DNA of 64,000 nt. It comes from Janibacter cremeus. GTDB taxonomy: Bacteria; Actinomycetota; Actinomycetes; Actinomycetales; Dermatophilaceae. The stretch covers positions 1,922,001 to 1,986,000 of the forward strand of contig NZ_CP115184.1 in the NCBI RefSeq assembly GCF_029395675.1. The letters run 5' to 3'. Position numbers and translations under genes: made by a program. A model generated the notes under the pieces. That model was given only the letters and a program-made list of their open reading frames with translations, had not been told where the DNA came from and made no database searches. How positions within the stretch are numbered: position 1 is the first letter of the stretch; each line of letters begins with the position of its first letter. Shown piece by piece: positions 51,984-60,241 of this stretch.

Positions 51984-52649
51984 TCAGACCCGCTCGGGCA
52001 CCCGGTCGGGGACGGGCGGTCGCACGTGCTCGGTGAGCAGACCCAGCAGGCGCAGTCCGACCGCGCCGAGGAAGGCCAGGCCCGCCCCGAGCTCGATCAC
52101 CTCCTCGAGCGTCTGCTGGACCCGCTCGGCCGCCACCGACCACGTGTGCGGGTCGATCGAGTCCGTGCCCACGGTCACGCACGCCAGGGCGACGCCGACG
52201 ACGAGCAGGACCGTGGCCCAGCGGTCCGCGCGCATGCTGCGCACGACGAGTGGCAGCAGCGCCAGCCCGACCACCCCGACGAGCAGGAGGAGGAAGTCCC
52301 CCGGCGCCACCCAGGCCAGGAGCGGCAGCCGGACGTCGCGCGGGGCGAGGTAGCCGTCGCGCAGGCGCTCGTGGATCGCGAAGCGTTCGTCGAAGGCCAG
52401 GACGCAGAAACCGACGGCCAGCACAGCCAGACCGGCTCGCGGACGCAGGTCGCGCAGCCGCGCGACGAACCACGCGAGCGCGGAGAGGACCCCGGCCACG
52501 ACGAGCGTCACCGACTGGAACCAGGTCATCGGCACCTGCTCCTGGGCGATCCACGCCCACCATGTCGGGTAGCGGGCGGCGAAGAGCAGCCCCGGGACGA
52601 GCAACCACGTCAGCAGCAGGGCGCCGAGCAGCACGGCCCGGGCGCTCAT
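51984..52649 (-). CDS. Membrane protein of unknown function
   Basis: 221 residues with about six hydrophobic segments (AVLLGALLLTWLLVPGLLFA, LAVLAVGFCVLAFDERFAIH, LLLLVGVVGLALLPLVV, TVLLVVGVALACVTVG). The soluble-side motifs DERFAIHERLRDGYLAPRDV and ERVQQTLEEVIELGAG are typical of a small actinobacterial family without known role; conserved acidic residues in the helices suggest metal or proton binding. The ATG overlaps the dehydrogenase stop by 4 bases (ATGA). Confidence 0.65.
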   Translation of the reverse strand: MSARAVLLGALLLTWLLVPGLLFAARYPTWWAWIAQEQVPMTWFQSVTLVVAGVLSALAWFVARLRDLRPRAGLAVLAVGFCVLAFDERFAIHERLRDGYLAPRDVRLPLLAWVAPGDFLLLLVGVVGLALLPLVVRSMRADRWATVLLVVGVALACVTVGTDSIDPHTWSVAAERVQQTLEEVIELGAGLAFLGAVGLRLLGLLTEHVRPPVPDRVPERV

Positions 52650-53635
52650 GCACTCCTCCGCCCGGTCAGCGCACCGGTCGTGACCACGTCGACCGGGGTG
52701 CCCCGGACCGCGGCGAGGACCGCCCGGCCGAACTGCTCCGCGCCGCGCTCGAGCACCTCGTCGCGCCACCAGGCGCTGTGGCCCGTCTGCAGGACCCTCC
52801 CCTCGGTGACGAGGTCGCACCCGGGGTCGAGCACGGCGTCGTCGACGCCGTACCCGCGCAGGTGGCCGGAGCGGATGGCCCTGCCCACCGCGCCGTCGTC
52901 GACCAGACCCGGTCGACCGATGTTGACCAGGAGCCCACCGGGACGCATGCGCTGCAGCTCCGGCGCGCCGAGGACGAGGGGTCGCTGCGGGTCGGTGGAG
53001 CAGCACAGCGCGACCGCGTCCGCACGCTCGAGCAGCTCGGCGGTGTGGGTCATGATCATCCCTCGCTCCTGGGCGGCGACACGAGCACCCGGGTCCGGGT
53101 CGCTGCCGATGACCCGCATGCCGATCCCGTCGGCGAGCCCCGCGAGGCGCGTGCCGATCCGACCCACGCCGATGATGCCCAGGGTGCGCCCGCCGAGCTC
53201 GATGCCCCGCAGGGAGGTCGCCGCGGGGACGAGGTCCCGGGAGCGGTCGTTGGCCAGGTGGATCCGCGCTGCCAGACCGAGCAGGAGGGCGAGCGCGTGC
53301 TCGGCCACGGCCGTGGTGGCGTACTCGGGCAGCACCGAGAGGCTCACCCCGTGGTCGTCGAGGAGGTCGAGGTCGATGTGCTCGTACCCGGTGGCGTACA
53401 GCACGATCCGGCGCAGTCGGGGACAGGCCCGCAGCAGGTCGGCGTCGAGGCGGGGCAGGGTGACGTTCGTCGTGGCCAGGACGGTGGCCGTGCGCAGCAG
53501 GTCGGCCGCCTCACGGCCGTCCGGCGCGTCCTTCCGGGTGACGAAGCCCAGCCTCGCGTGCTCCTGTATCTGCGCTGTCAGGGCCGCGGGCACCGATCGG
53601 GTGCCTGCGCGGCTGAGTACGACGACGTCCTCCAC
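52646..53635 (-). CDS. D-2-hydroxyacid dehydrogenase family protein
   Basis: 329 residues. NAD-binding domain: LGIIGVGRIGTRLAGLADGIGMRVIGSDPDP (GxGxxG in its middle), ADAVALCCSTDP, and LVNIGRPGLVDDGAV. The catalytic Arg is probably in NIGR, and the Glu/His pair in DLVTEGRVLQTGHSAWWRDEV. The substrate is a 2-oxo acid of unknown type. The GTG at 53635 follows AGGAGGA at 5 bases, the strongest ribosome site nearby; an upstream in-frame GTG lacks one. It is coupled to the membrane protein. Confidence 0.85.
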   Translation of the reverse strand: MEDVVVLSRAGTRSVPAALTAQIQEHARLGFVTRKDAPDGREAADLLRTATVLATTNVTLPRLDADLLRACPRLRRIVLYATGYEHIDLDLLDDHGVSLSVLPEYATTAVAEHALALLLGLAARIHLANDRSRDLVPAATSLRGIELGGRTLGIIGVGRIGTRLAGLADGIGMRVIGSDPDPGARVAAQERGMIMTHTAELLERADAVALCCSTDPQRPLVLGAPELQRMRPGGLLVNIGRPGLVDDGAVGRAIRSGHLRGYGVDDAVLDPGCDLVTEGRVLQTGHSAWWRDEVLERGAEQFGRAVLAAVRGTPVDVVTTGALTGRRSA

Positions 53636-53695
53636 GTGTTCCTCCTGTGTCCGGGGGTTGGCCACCCAGACGCACGAGGTGCTCGCGTGGTTGCG

Positions 53696-54049
53696 TCAGC
53701 AGACCGGCGCCTCCGCCGCACCGACGGCGGACTCGAGGTCGGGCCGGATGTCCAGCAACCGGTCGAGGCCCGTGATGCCGAAGACACGCAGCACCCGTTG
53801 GTTCGAGGCGGCGACGGTCATGGTCCCGCCGTGGCGCGCCAGACGCTTGAGCCGACCGACGACGATCCCCAGCCCGGTGGAGTCGAGGAAGGTGACGTCG
53901 GTCAGGTCGAGGGTCAGCCGACGACGCCCGTCGGCGATGAGCGCCTCGAGGGCATCGCGCAGCACGGCGGCGGAGGTCACATCGATCTCACCAGCGACGT
54001 GGACGATGTGGACCTCCCCGGCTTCGCTGGTCGTGACGGAGATGGACAC
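53696..54049 (-). CDS. STAS-domain anti-sigma factor antagonist
   Basis: 117 residues of the SpoIIAA/RsbV type: HIVHVAGEIDVTSAAVLRDAL, then TLDLTDVTFLDSTGLGIVVG with the Ser (DSTGLG) that is the usual phosphorylation site, and LRVFGITGLDRLLDI. Such proteins release a sigma factor by binding its anti-sigma kinase. No kinase or phosphatase gene is next to it, so its partners are elsewhere. GTG 54049 is 6 bases after TACGGT, a leaderless pattern. It is divergent from the helicase gene with 18 bp between starts. Confidence 0.88.
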   Translation of the reverse strand: MSISVTTSEAGEVHIVHVAGEIDVTSAAVLRDALEALIADGRRRLTLDLTDVTFLDSTGLGIVVGRLKRLARHGGTMTVAASNQRVLRVFGITGLDRLLDIRPDLESAVGAAEAPVC

Positions 54050-54067
54050 CGGCCTACCGTAGAGCAC
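54050..54067. promoter_or_regulatory. Bidirectional leaderless promoter with overlapping -10 elements
   Basis: The 18-bp gap contains CTACCGTAG. On the plus strand TACCGT ends 7 bases before the helicase ATG; on the minus strand TACGGT ends 6 bases before the STAS GTG. The two -10 hexamers are nearly the same base pairs read in opposite directions. Confidence 0.6.
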
Positions 54068-56413
54068 ATGACCGCCCCCCGCCCAGAGGCCGACGAGCTG
54101 CTCGACCTGCTGACCCGCGGGCGCGAGGGGCGGCTGCGGCACGTCGAGCGCATCCCGGCCCGGCCGGCCACGGCGGTGGAGCTGCCCGACTGGGTGGCCC
54201 CACCCCTTCGCCAGTCGTTGGCCGGCGCCGGGATCCACCGGCTGTGGTCGCACCAGGCGAGCGCGGCGCAGGCGGCCCGGGAGGGCCGGCACGTCGTGCT
54301 CTCCACGGGGACCGCCTCGGGCAAGTCGCTCGGCTACCTCCTCCCGTCGCTCACGTCGGTGCTGGAGGGCCGGTCCGCGGCGAACGGCCGGGGCGCGACC
54401 GCGCTCTACCTCTCCCCCACCAAGGCCCTGGCCGCCGACCAGCTCGCCCGGTTGCAGTCCTGGGCGGTGCCCGGGGTCCGCGCGGCGACGTACGACGGGG
54501 ACACCCCCACCGACGAGCGCCGGTGGATCCGCGACCACGCCGACGTCATCCTCACCAATCCCGACCTGGTGCACCACTCCCTGCTGCCGGGCCACCGCAG
54601 CTGGGCGCACGTCCTGCGGCGCCTGCGCTACATCGTCATCGACGAGTGCCACGTCTACCGGGGGATCTTCGGCTCGCACGTCGCGCTGCTGCTGCGCCGG
54701 CTGCGGCGGGTGGCGCGACGCTACGGCGCCGACCCGACCTTCGTCCTGGCCTCCGCCACCGTCGGCGATCCCGGCGGGCACGCCTCCCGGCTCATCGGTG
54801 ACGACGTGCTCGCCGTGACCGAGGACGGGTCGCCGCGAGGAGCACTCACCTTCGGGCTGTGGCAACCACCGGAGGACGACGACGGGGGTCGGCGCTCCCC
54901 CACCACCGAGGCCGCCGAGCTCATGGCCGAGCTGGTGGGCCGGGACGTGCAGACGCTCGCCTTCGCCCGGTCGCGTTCGGGCGTGGAGGCACTGGCCTCG
55001 TCCGCGTCGCGGCAGGTCAGCATCGTCGACGAAGGGAGGATCGCCGCCTACCGCGGCGGGTACCTCCCCGAGGAGAGACGAGTCATCGAGCGCCGGCTGC
55101 GCGAGCGCGACCTGCTCGGTCTCGCGGCGACCAATGCCCTCGAGCTGGGCATCGACATCGCCGGCCTGGACGTCGTGCTCATGGCCGGGTGGCCGGGGCG
55201 GCTCGCCTCCGTGTGGCAGCAGGCGGGGCGCGCCGGTCGTGACGGGCGGGACGCCCTCGCCGTGCTGCTCGCCGCCGACGACCCCCTCGACTCGTGGGTC
55301 GTGGAGCACCCGGAGGCGGTCTTCTCGGCCCCGGTCGAGGCGAGCGTGCTCGACCCGATGAACCTGCGCGTGCTCGTCCCGCACCTGGCCTGCGCCGCCG
55401 CCGAGATCCCCGTGACGCTCGCCGACGAGGCGTGGTTCGGCGACTCCCTCGAGGGCGTGCTGGCCATGCTCGTGGAGCGCGGTATCCTGCGGGCCCGACC
55501 GGGCGGGTGGTTCTGGACCCGACCGGACCGGCCGGGTGAGCACGTCTCCCTGCGCGGCATCGGCGAGGTCGTCAGCATCGTCGAGGGGAGGTCCGGCCGG
55601 GTCATCGGCACCATCGACGAAGCGGCGGCGCACGCCCAGGTGCACACCGGGGCGGTCCACGTGCACCAGGGGCAGACATGGGTGGTCACCGACCTCGACC
55701 TCGAGGGCGCGACCGCCACGGTCGTGCGCGGCGACCCGGGGTGGACGACGCAGTCGCAGTCGGTGTCGGCCTTCGACATCGTCGCCGAGGAGAGCGGCGT
55801 CGACCACGGACCGGTGCGGGTCAGCTTCGGCCGGGTCGACGTGCGGCGGCAGGTGACCGGCTTCCTGCGGCGGCTGCCGGGTGGTGAGGTCCTCGGGACG
55901 CACCCGTTGGAGCTGCCCGAGCGCACCCTGTCGACGCGGGCCGTGTGGTGGACGATGACACCGGAGTCGTTGGCGGCGGCCGGGGTCGACGAGGTCGATG
56001 TCCCGGGAGCGGCGCACGCGGCCGAGCACGCCGCCATCGGGATGCTGCCGCTGCTGGCGACCTGCGACCGATGGGACATCGGCGGGGTCTCCACGGACTG
56101 CCACCCCGACACCGGACTGCCGACGATCATGGTCTACGACGGCCACCCCGGGGGCGCGGGCTTCGCGGCACGGGCCCACGAGCGGATCGAGCAGTGGCTG
56201 ACGATGACCCGCGAGACGATCGCGGGCTGCGGGTGCGGCGCCGCCGGGTGCCCCGCCTGCGTCGTCTCCCCGAAGTGCGGCAACGGCAACGAGCCCCTCG
56301 ACGCACCGGGAGCGGTGGCGCTGCTCGACCTGATGATCGGTGCGCTGCGCCCTACAGTTGGGACAGGGGCCCACTCGGGTCGCGCCACCCGACCAGCGGA
56401 AAGGACCTCGTGA
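54068..56413 (+). CDS. DEAD/DEAH-box helicase, MrfA/YprA/Rv3649-like
   Basis: 781 residues, SF2 helicase: Q-like region RLWSHQASAAQAAREG, motif I STGTASGKSLGYLLP, Ia LSPTKALAADQ, motif II VIDECHVYRG (DECH, not DEAD), motif III LASATVGDP, and motif VI QQAGRAGRDGR. The C-terminal DUF1998 domain has the zinc site CGCGAAGCPACVVSPKCGNGNEP (four Cys). Relatives such as Bacillus MrfA repair mitomycin-type DNA damage. The ATG is 7 bases after TACCGT. The stop overlaps the next gene (TGATG). Confidence 0.9.
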   Translation: MTAPRPEADELLDLLTRGREGRLRHVERIPARPATAVELPDWVAPPLRQSLAGAGIHRLWSHQASAAQAAREGRHVVLSTGTASGKSLGYLLPSLTSVLEGRSAANGRGATALYLSPTKALAADQLARLQSWAVPGVRAATYDGDTPTDERRWIRDHADVILTNPDLVHHSLLPGHRSWAHVLRRLRYIVIDECHVYRGIFGSHVALLLRRLRRVARRYGADPTFVLASATVGDPGGHASRLIGDDVLAVTEDGSPRGALTFGLWQPPEDDDGGRRSPTTEAAELMAELVGRDVQTLAFARSRSGVEALASSASRQVSIVDEGRIAAYRGGYLPEERRVIERRLRERDLLGLAATNALELGIDIAGLDVVLMAGWPGRLASVWQQAGRAGRDGRDALAVLLAADDPLDSWVVEHPEAVFSAPVEASVLDPMNLRVLVPHLACAAAEIPVTLADEAWFGDSLEGVLAMLVERGILRARPGGWFWTRPDRPGEHVSLRGIGEVVSIVEGRSGRVIGTIDEAAAHAQVHTGAVHVHQGQTWVVTDLDLEGATATVVRGDPGWTTQSQSVSAFDIVAEESGVDHGPVRVSFGRVDVRRQVTGFLRRLPGGEVLGTHPLELPERTLSTRAVWWTMTPESLAAAGVDEVDVPGAAHAAEHAAIGMLPLLATCDRWDIGGVSTDCHPDTGLPTIMVYDGHPGGAGFAARAHERIEQWLTMTRETIAGCGCGAAGCPACVVSPKCGNGNEPLDAPGAVALLDLMIGALRPTVGTGAHSGRATRPAERTS

Positions 56414-56946
56414 TGGTCGTCCTCGGACTCGTCCTCGTGCTGCTCGCCCTCCTCCTCGGGGCCGCCCTGATCACGGGGACCTCCGCCCCGGAGACCGTGG
56501 GGCAGGACGTCGACGTCCACGTCCTCGATGCCGTCACGTTCACCCTCAACCCGCTGACCCTCGTCATCTCCGGCATGGTCGTGATGTTCCTCCTGTGGCT
56601 CGGGCTGGTCCTGATCAAGACCACGCTGGCGCGCAAGGCCCGCCTGCGCCGGGAGCGCAAGGCGGCCGAGCTCGAGGCCCGCGACCGTCACCGGCGCGAG
56701 GAGGCCGAGGCCGCCGAGCGCGCGCGGCACGAGGAGGGGGAGCGCCAGCTCGAGGAGCGCCGCCTCCGGGAGGAGCGCCGCCTCGGGGAGGAACGCCGTG
56801 CAGGAGGGTCCACAGCGCTGCCCCCGAAGGAGAGCACCGCGACCTCGTCGACCGACGAGACACGCCCACTCCCTCGTGAGGGCGCCGGTGGGTCCACGCG
56901 TCCGTTCACCCGGGGGCCCGGCGGGCCGGGAGAGAACCAGCGGTAG
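56413..56946 (+). CDS. Membrane protein with charged coiled-coil tail
   Basis: 177 residues. Two transmembrane helices (VVLGLVLVLLALLLGAALI and LTLVISGMVVMFLLWLGLVLI) are followed by a very long Arg/Glu-rich helix (about 72-130, ERKAAELEARDRHRREEAEA) and a low-complexity tail. GGAAAGGA precedes the ATG, which shares a base with the helicase stop. No family recognised. Such proteins may be scaffolds at the membrane. Confidence 0.6.
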   Translation: MVVLGLVLVLLALLLGAALITGTSAPETVGQDVDVHVLDAVTFTLNPLTLVISGMVVMFLLWLGLVLIKTTLARKARLRRERKAAELEARDRHRREEAEAAERARHEEGERQLEERRLREERRLGEERRAGGSTALPPKESTATSSTDETRPLPREGAGGSTRPFTRGPGGPGENQR

Positions 56947-56960
56947 GGAATGTTGACGTG

Positions 56961-57671
56961 ATGGACGAGGACCGGGCGGTCGTACTCTCCCGACTGGCGC
57001 GGGGGGTGGCGGACCGACGGGCGGATGCGCCGTTGTCGGAGCGCCTGGCGGCGGTCTGCGCCGAGATCCTCGAGGCGGAGGGGGCCGCACTCACCATCGG
57101 CTTCGACGAGCAGAGCCGGCTGACGGTGGTCGCAGCGGACGAGGCGTCCGCACGGTTGGCACAGCTGCAGGACGTCATCGGCGAGGGCCCCGTGCCCGAC
57201 GCGTACCGTGAGGGGAGACCCGTCGACGGGGACCTCGAGAGCCGCACGCGATGGCCCGTGCTGGCCGAGGCCGCGCGCGGCGAGCTGGGCCCCCTGCGGA
57301 TCCTGGCGGTGCCGATGCGACCCGGAGGACGGATGATGGGCGCCCTCACCGTGCACCACACGGGCTCCTATCCACGCCACTTCGACCTGCGACGGGCGCA
57401 GTACCTGGCCGATGCGGTCGGCGCGGCGCTGCTGCGCGACCCGGAGTGGGAGACCGACGAGCAAGGGAGTCCGTGGGCCAGTCGCGCGCCGGTGTACCAG
57501 GCGACGGGGATGGTGATCGCCCAGCTGGGGATCGGTCCGGACGACGCGCTGGCCCTCCTCCGGGCCCACGCCTACACGCAGGATGTCGGTCTCAACGCGA
57601 TCGCCGAACGCGTGCTGAGCAGAGAGCTCGACTTCAGCCAGATCGACATCTCCGGAAACGAGGACTCATGA
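56961..57671 (+). CDS. GAF-ANTAR regulator 1 of 3
   Basis: 236 residues. An N-terminal GAF domain (LAAVCAEILEAEGAALTIGF, then VIGEGPVPDAYREGRPVDG) and a C-terminal ANTAR RNA-binding domain (VYQATGMVIAQLGIGPDDALALLRAHAYTQ) that relieves transcription termination by binding paired RNA hairpins. Where its two neighbours have GPC at the sensory loop, this one has GPV, so a possible redox or metal Cys is missing. No strong ribosome site is seen. The stop overlaps gene 2 by 4 bases (ATGA). Confidence 0.85.
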   Translation: MDEDRAVVLSRLARGVADRRADAPLSERLAAVCAEILEAEGAALTIGFDEQSRLTVVAADEASARLAQLQDVIGEGPVPDAYREGRPVDGDLESRTRWPVLAEAARGELGPLRILAVPMRPGGRMMGALTVHHTGSYPRHFDLRRAQYLADAVGAALLRDPEWETDEQGSPWASRAPVYQATGMVIAQLGIGPDDALALLRAHAYTQDVGLNAIAERVLSRELDFSQIDISGNEDS

Positions 57672-58375
57672 TCGCGCGAACCGCCGCCCAGTCGTTGGCC
57701 CAGACCACCTCGGCGCTGGTCGCCGAGCACGACACCCTGGACGTGCTGACCCACTTGGTGGACGACTGCGCCCGGGCCGTGAGCGCGGACGCGGTCGGCC
57801 TGGTGGTGAGCACCGGGCCCGAGGACCTGGAGCTGCTCGCCGCCACCTCGCACCGCGCGGCCGAGCTGGAGATCTTCCAGGTCGAGCAGACCGACGGTCC
57901 GTGCATCGACTGCATCCGCAGTGGGCAGCTCACCTCGGCGACCGGGCGCGAGGAGCTGCGCTCGCGCTGGCCGACGGTGGGCGGCGCGATCGTGGACGCC
58001 GGCTTCCTCACGGCGCACGCCCAGCCGTTGCGCTGGCGCAGACAGGTGCTCGGGGGACTCAACATCTTCCGCAGTCATCCGACGCCGTTGTCGCAGCACG
58101 ACGCCGAGTGGGCTGTCGCGTTCGCCGACGTGGCCACCCTCGCTCTGGTGCAGGTGCCCTCGCTGGGCCTGACCGAGGTGTACGAGCGCACCGCGGAGGT
58201 CCTGCGCGAACGGGTGGTGATCGAGCAGGCGAAGGGGGTCCTGGCACACACCGAGGGCGTGGACATGGCCACCGCCTACCGCCGCGTCGTCGACCGTGCC
58301 GCGGCCGACGGGAGGAGCGTGACGGAGGTGGCGGAGCAGGTCGTCGCCGACGCGCAGCGGCGGAGCACGACGTGA
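57668..58375 (+). CDS. GAF-ANTAR regulator 2 of 3
   Basis: 235 residues. GAF domain with TDGPCIDCIRSGQLTSATG: two Cys in the loop (GPC and DC). The ANTAR domain is ERVVIEQAKGVLAHTEGVDM followed by AYRRVVDRAAADGRSVTEVA. It overlaps its neighbours by 4 bases on both sides (ATGA, GTGA), so the three products should be made in step and may form mixed dimers. The target RNA is unknown. Confidence 0.88.
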   Translation: MIARTAAQSLAQTTSALVAEHDTLDVLTHLVDDCARAVSADAVGLVVSTGPEDLELLAATSHRAAELEIFQVEQTDGPCIDCIRSGQLTSATGREELRSRWPTVGGAIVDAGFLTAHAQPLRWRRQVLGGLNIFRSHPTPLSQHDAEWAVAFADVATLALVQVPSLGLTEVYERTAEVLRERVVIEQAKGVLAHTEGVDMATAYRRVVDRAAADGRSVTEVAEQVVADAQRRSTT

Positions 58376-59094
58376 CGGACCCTGGCGACGGTCCCGGTGC
58401 AGACGCCAACGGCACCGCGGATGCGCGGTTCGCTGCGGTCGTGCGGGCCCTGCACGCCGAGCAGGGCATGCAGGACACGCTCCAGCGAGCCGTGGACGTC
58501 GCGGTCGAGCTCTTCCCCGGGTGCGACCACGCGTGCGTGTCGCTGGTGCACCGCAGCCACCGGATCGACACCCCCGCCTTCACCGACGAGGCCGCCCGTC
58601 GCGGCGACGAGCTGCAGTACCGCCTGCAGGAGGGACCCTGCCTGGATGCGATCTGGACCGAGGACACGGTCCACAGCCGGGACCTGACCACCGAGGAGCG
58701 GTGGTCCACCTGGGGTCCGCTCGCGGCCGACGAGCTGGGGATCCGCTCGATGCTCTGCTTCCAGCTCTTCACCAGCCGCGACAGCCTGGGAGCGCTGAAC
58801 CTGTACGGGGACAGGACATCGGCGTTCAGCGAGGCCGACGTCACCATGGGGTACGCGCTGGCCGCCCACGTGTCGATCGCCCTGGCCGGCGAACGCGACC
58901 TCAGTGACGCCAACCTGGCCATGGCCGGCAAGATCCTCATCGGGCAGGCCGAGGGCATCCTCATGGAGCGGCATGCGCTCAGTGGCCAGCAGGCGTGGGA
59001 GGCGCTGGCCCGCATCGCCGTCAACGAGCAGATCAGCATGGAGACCGCTGCCGCGCAGGTGATCGAGGACCGCGCGGACCGACGTCCTCGGTGA
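58372..59094 (+). CDS. GAF-ANTAR regulator 3 of 3
   Basis: 240 residues. GAF domain with VDVAVELFPGCDHACVSLVH and LQEGPCLDAIWTEDTVHSRD (GPC present). ANTAR domain KILIGQAEGILMERHALSGQ then AWEALARIAVNEQISMETAA. It starts at GTG inside the previous stop (GTGA). It is the best match to the usual actinobacterial GAF-ANTAR consensus of the three. Confidence 0.88.
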   Translation: MTDPGDGPGADANGTADARFAAVVRALHAEQGMQDTLQRAVDVAVELFPGCDHACVSLVHRSHRIDTPAFTDEAARRGDELQYRLQEGPCLDAIWTEDTVHSRDLTTEERWSTWGPLAADELGIRSMLCFQLFTSRDSLGALNLYGDRTSAFSEADVTMGYALAAHVSIALAGERDLSDANLAMAGKILIGQAEGILMERHALSGQQAWEALARIAVNEQISMETAAAQVIEDRADRRPR

Positions 59095-59108
59095 CGGGAA
59101 GCACGCGG

Positions 59109-59537
59109 TCAGCCATCGGCGGGGACGGTTCCTGCAGGGCCCGCCCGGGCCGTGCCCTCTGCATGACCAGAACCGATCCCGGTGAGACGGTGGCCGATCC
59201 GCACGGACGTCGTCACGGTCACGACTCCTCTCGGGTCGACGGAGCAGGCCAGCACCCGCGCCTCGTGGCGGCGGGCGATCCGGTCGGCCTGACCACAGGC
59301 GGCAGCCGGGTCCGCTCCTTCCTGGAAGTGGCCCGCGGCCGCGAGCGCGCCGAGGTCCGCTGCGGCGCGGGCCACGTGCATCGAGCGCACGGCGTCCAGG
59401 ACCGCCAGTGCGCCGAGGGTCACCGTGAGCACGGCCGCGATCAACCCGACGGCGAGCACCGTCGCGGACCCGGTCTCGCCGGGACCGCACCGTACAGCGG
59501 TGCGCGGCCGTTCGGCCCGGAGCTCATGGTGCGACAT
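59109..59537 (-). CDS. TadE-like / secretion-associated small protein (Rv3654c-like)
   Basis: 142 residues. After a short N-terminus, GSATVLAVGLIAAVLTVTLGALAVL is a pilin-like hydrophobic segment with Gly just before it, as in prepilin cleavage sites; then RSMHVARAAADLGALAAAG, typical of TadE/TadG-like or Rv3654c-type proteins. It ends the tad/flp operon on the minus strand. It overlaps the previous gene by 14 bases. Confidence 0.72.
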   Translation of the reverse strand: MSHHELRAERPRTAVRCGPGETGSATVLAVGLIAAVLTVTLGALAVLDAVRSMHVARAAADLGALAAAGHFQEGADPAAACGQADRIARRHEARVLACSVDPRGVVTVTTSVRIGHRLTGIGSGHAEGTARAGPAGTVPADG

Positions 59538-59907
59538 CGACCGACTCCGTGCGGGCGGTGGAGGAACATCGCGTGTCCGGCCCGATCCAGGCCACTCCGG
59601 CCGGCGCAGGCGCCACCACGGTGACCGTCACGTGGTCATCGGCCCGCGCGATCTCGACGGTCGCCGACCCCGGTGCGGCTTGCCGGGCGTCCCGCACGGC
59701 CCGGGCGGAGGACTCGGCCCTGGCCAACTCACGGACGGCGACCCTCGCAGCGTCGACGCACCGGACCTGATCGACGCCCCAGGCGAGGGCCGACAGGCAG
59801 GTCACGAGGACGAGGACGACCGCAGGGAAGGTGAGGGCCAGCTCGGCCGTCACCATCCCCGCGTCGTCGATCGTCCTAGCGGATACCGAGCGCCTCGAGG
59901 ATGACAC
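59524..59907 (-). CDS. TadE-family minor pilin-like protein
   Basis: Up to 127 residues. DDAGMVTAELALTFPAVVLVLV holds the TadE signature: Gly, then a Glu five residues into a hydrophobic helix. QVRCVDAARVAVRELARAES follows. The start is uncertain: GTG 59907 overlaps the Flp gene by 32 bases, while ATG 59856 would begin at the pilin-like segment itself. It is part of the Tad (tight adherence) pilus machinery. Confidence 0.75.
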   Translation of the reverse strand: MSSSRRSVSARTIDDAGMVTAELALTFPAVVLVLVTCLSALAWGVDQVRCVDAARVAVRELARAESSARAVRDARQAAPGSATVEIARADDHVTVTVVAPAPAGVAWIGPDTRCSSTARTESVDVAP

Positions 59908-60067
59908 CGGAGAGTCCTGACTCGACCGACCCGGACTTCACGACCGCCAGCAGCACGATCGCGAAGGTGCACGCGGCCAGTGTGCCGACCGCGTACTCGG
60001 CGGTGGTCATACCGGCCTCGCGGGCCCGGTGTACCCGGTGACGCCATCGCACGATGCTTCTCTTCAT
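59876..60067 (-). CDS. Flp-type pilin (DUF4244)
   Basis: 63 residues: basic start KRSIVRWRHRVHRAREAG, then MTTAEYAVGTLAACTFAIVL, the DUF4244/Flp pattern with processing after Gly and Glu at +5, and a short tail GVILEALGIR. It should be the main fibre subunit. GAGGAG precedes the ATG at 60067. Because the AGCS gene stands between it and tadC, it must have its own promoter in 60068-60241. Confidence 0.85.
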   Translation of the reverse strand: MKRSIVRWRHRVHRAREAGMTTAEYAVGTLAACTFAIVLLAVVKSGSVESGLSGVILEALGIR

Positions 60068-60241
60068 GGGGTGCTCCTCACCTCGGGCGGCGCGGGGTGC
60101 GCCGCGGTGAGGTCCACCCTTCGCCGACTGACCGGTCCGCGGGCGCCGGACGGAAAACCTGTGCACGGCGAGTGGGTGCGGCCGCCGGGTGTGGACCGCC
60201 CCGGCTCCCGTCCCGCGGCCACGTGAGCCTAGGGTGCGCGC

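Noticed and set aside
53637..53665. Longer N-terminus for the D-2-hydroxyacid dehydrogenase
   Set aside because: The internal GTG has AGGAGGA at 5 bases. The longer start has no such site, and the added residues would contain the ribosome site itself.
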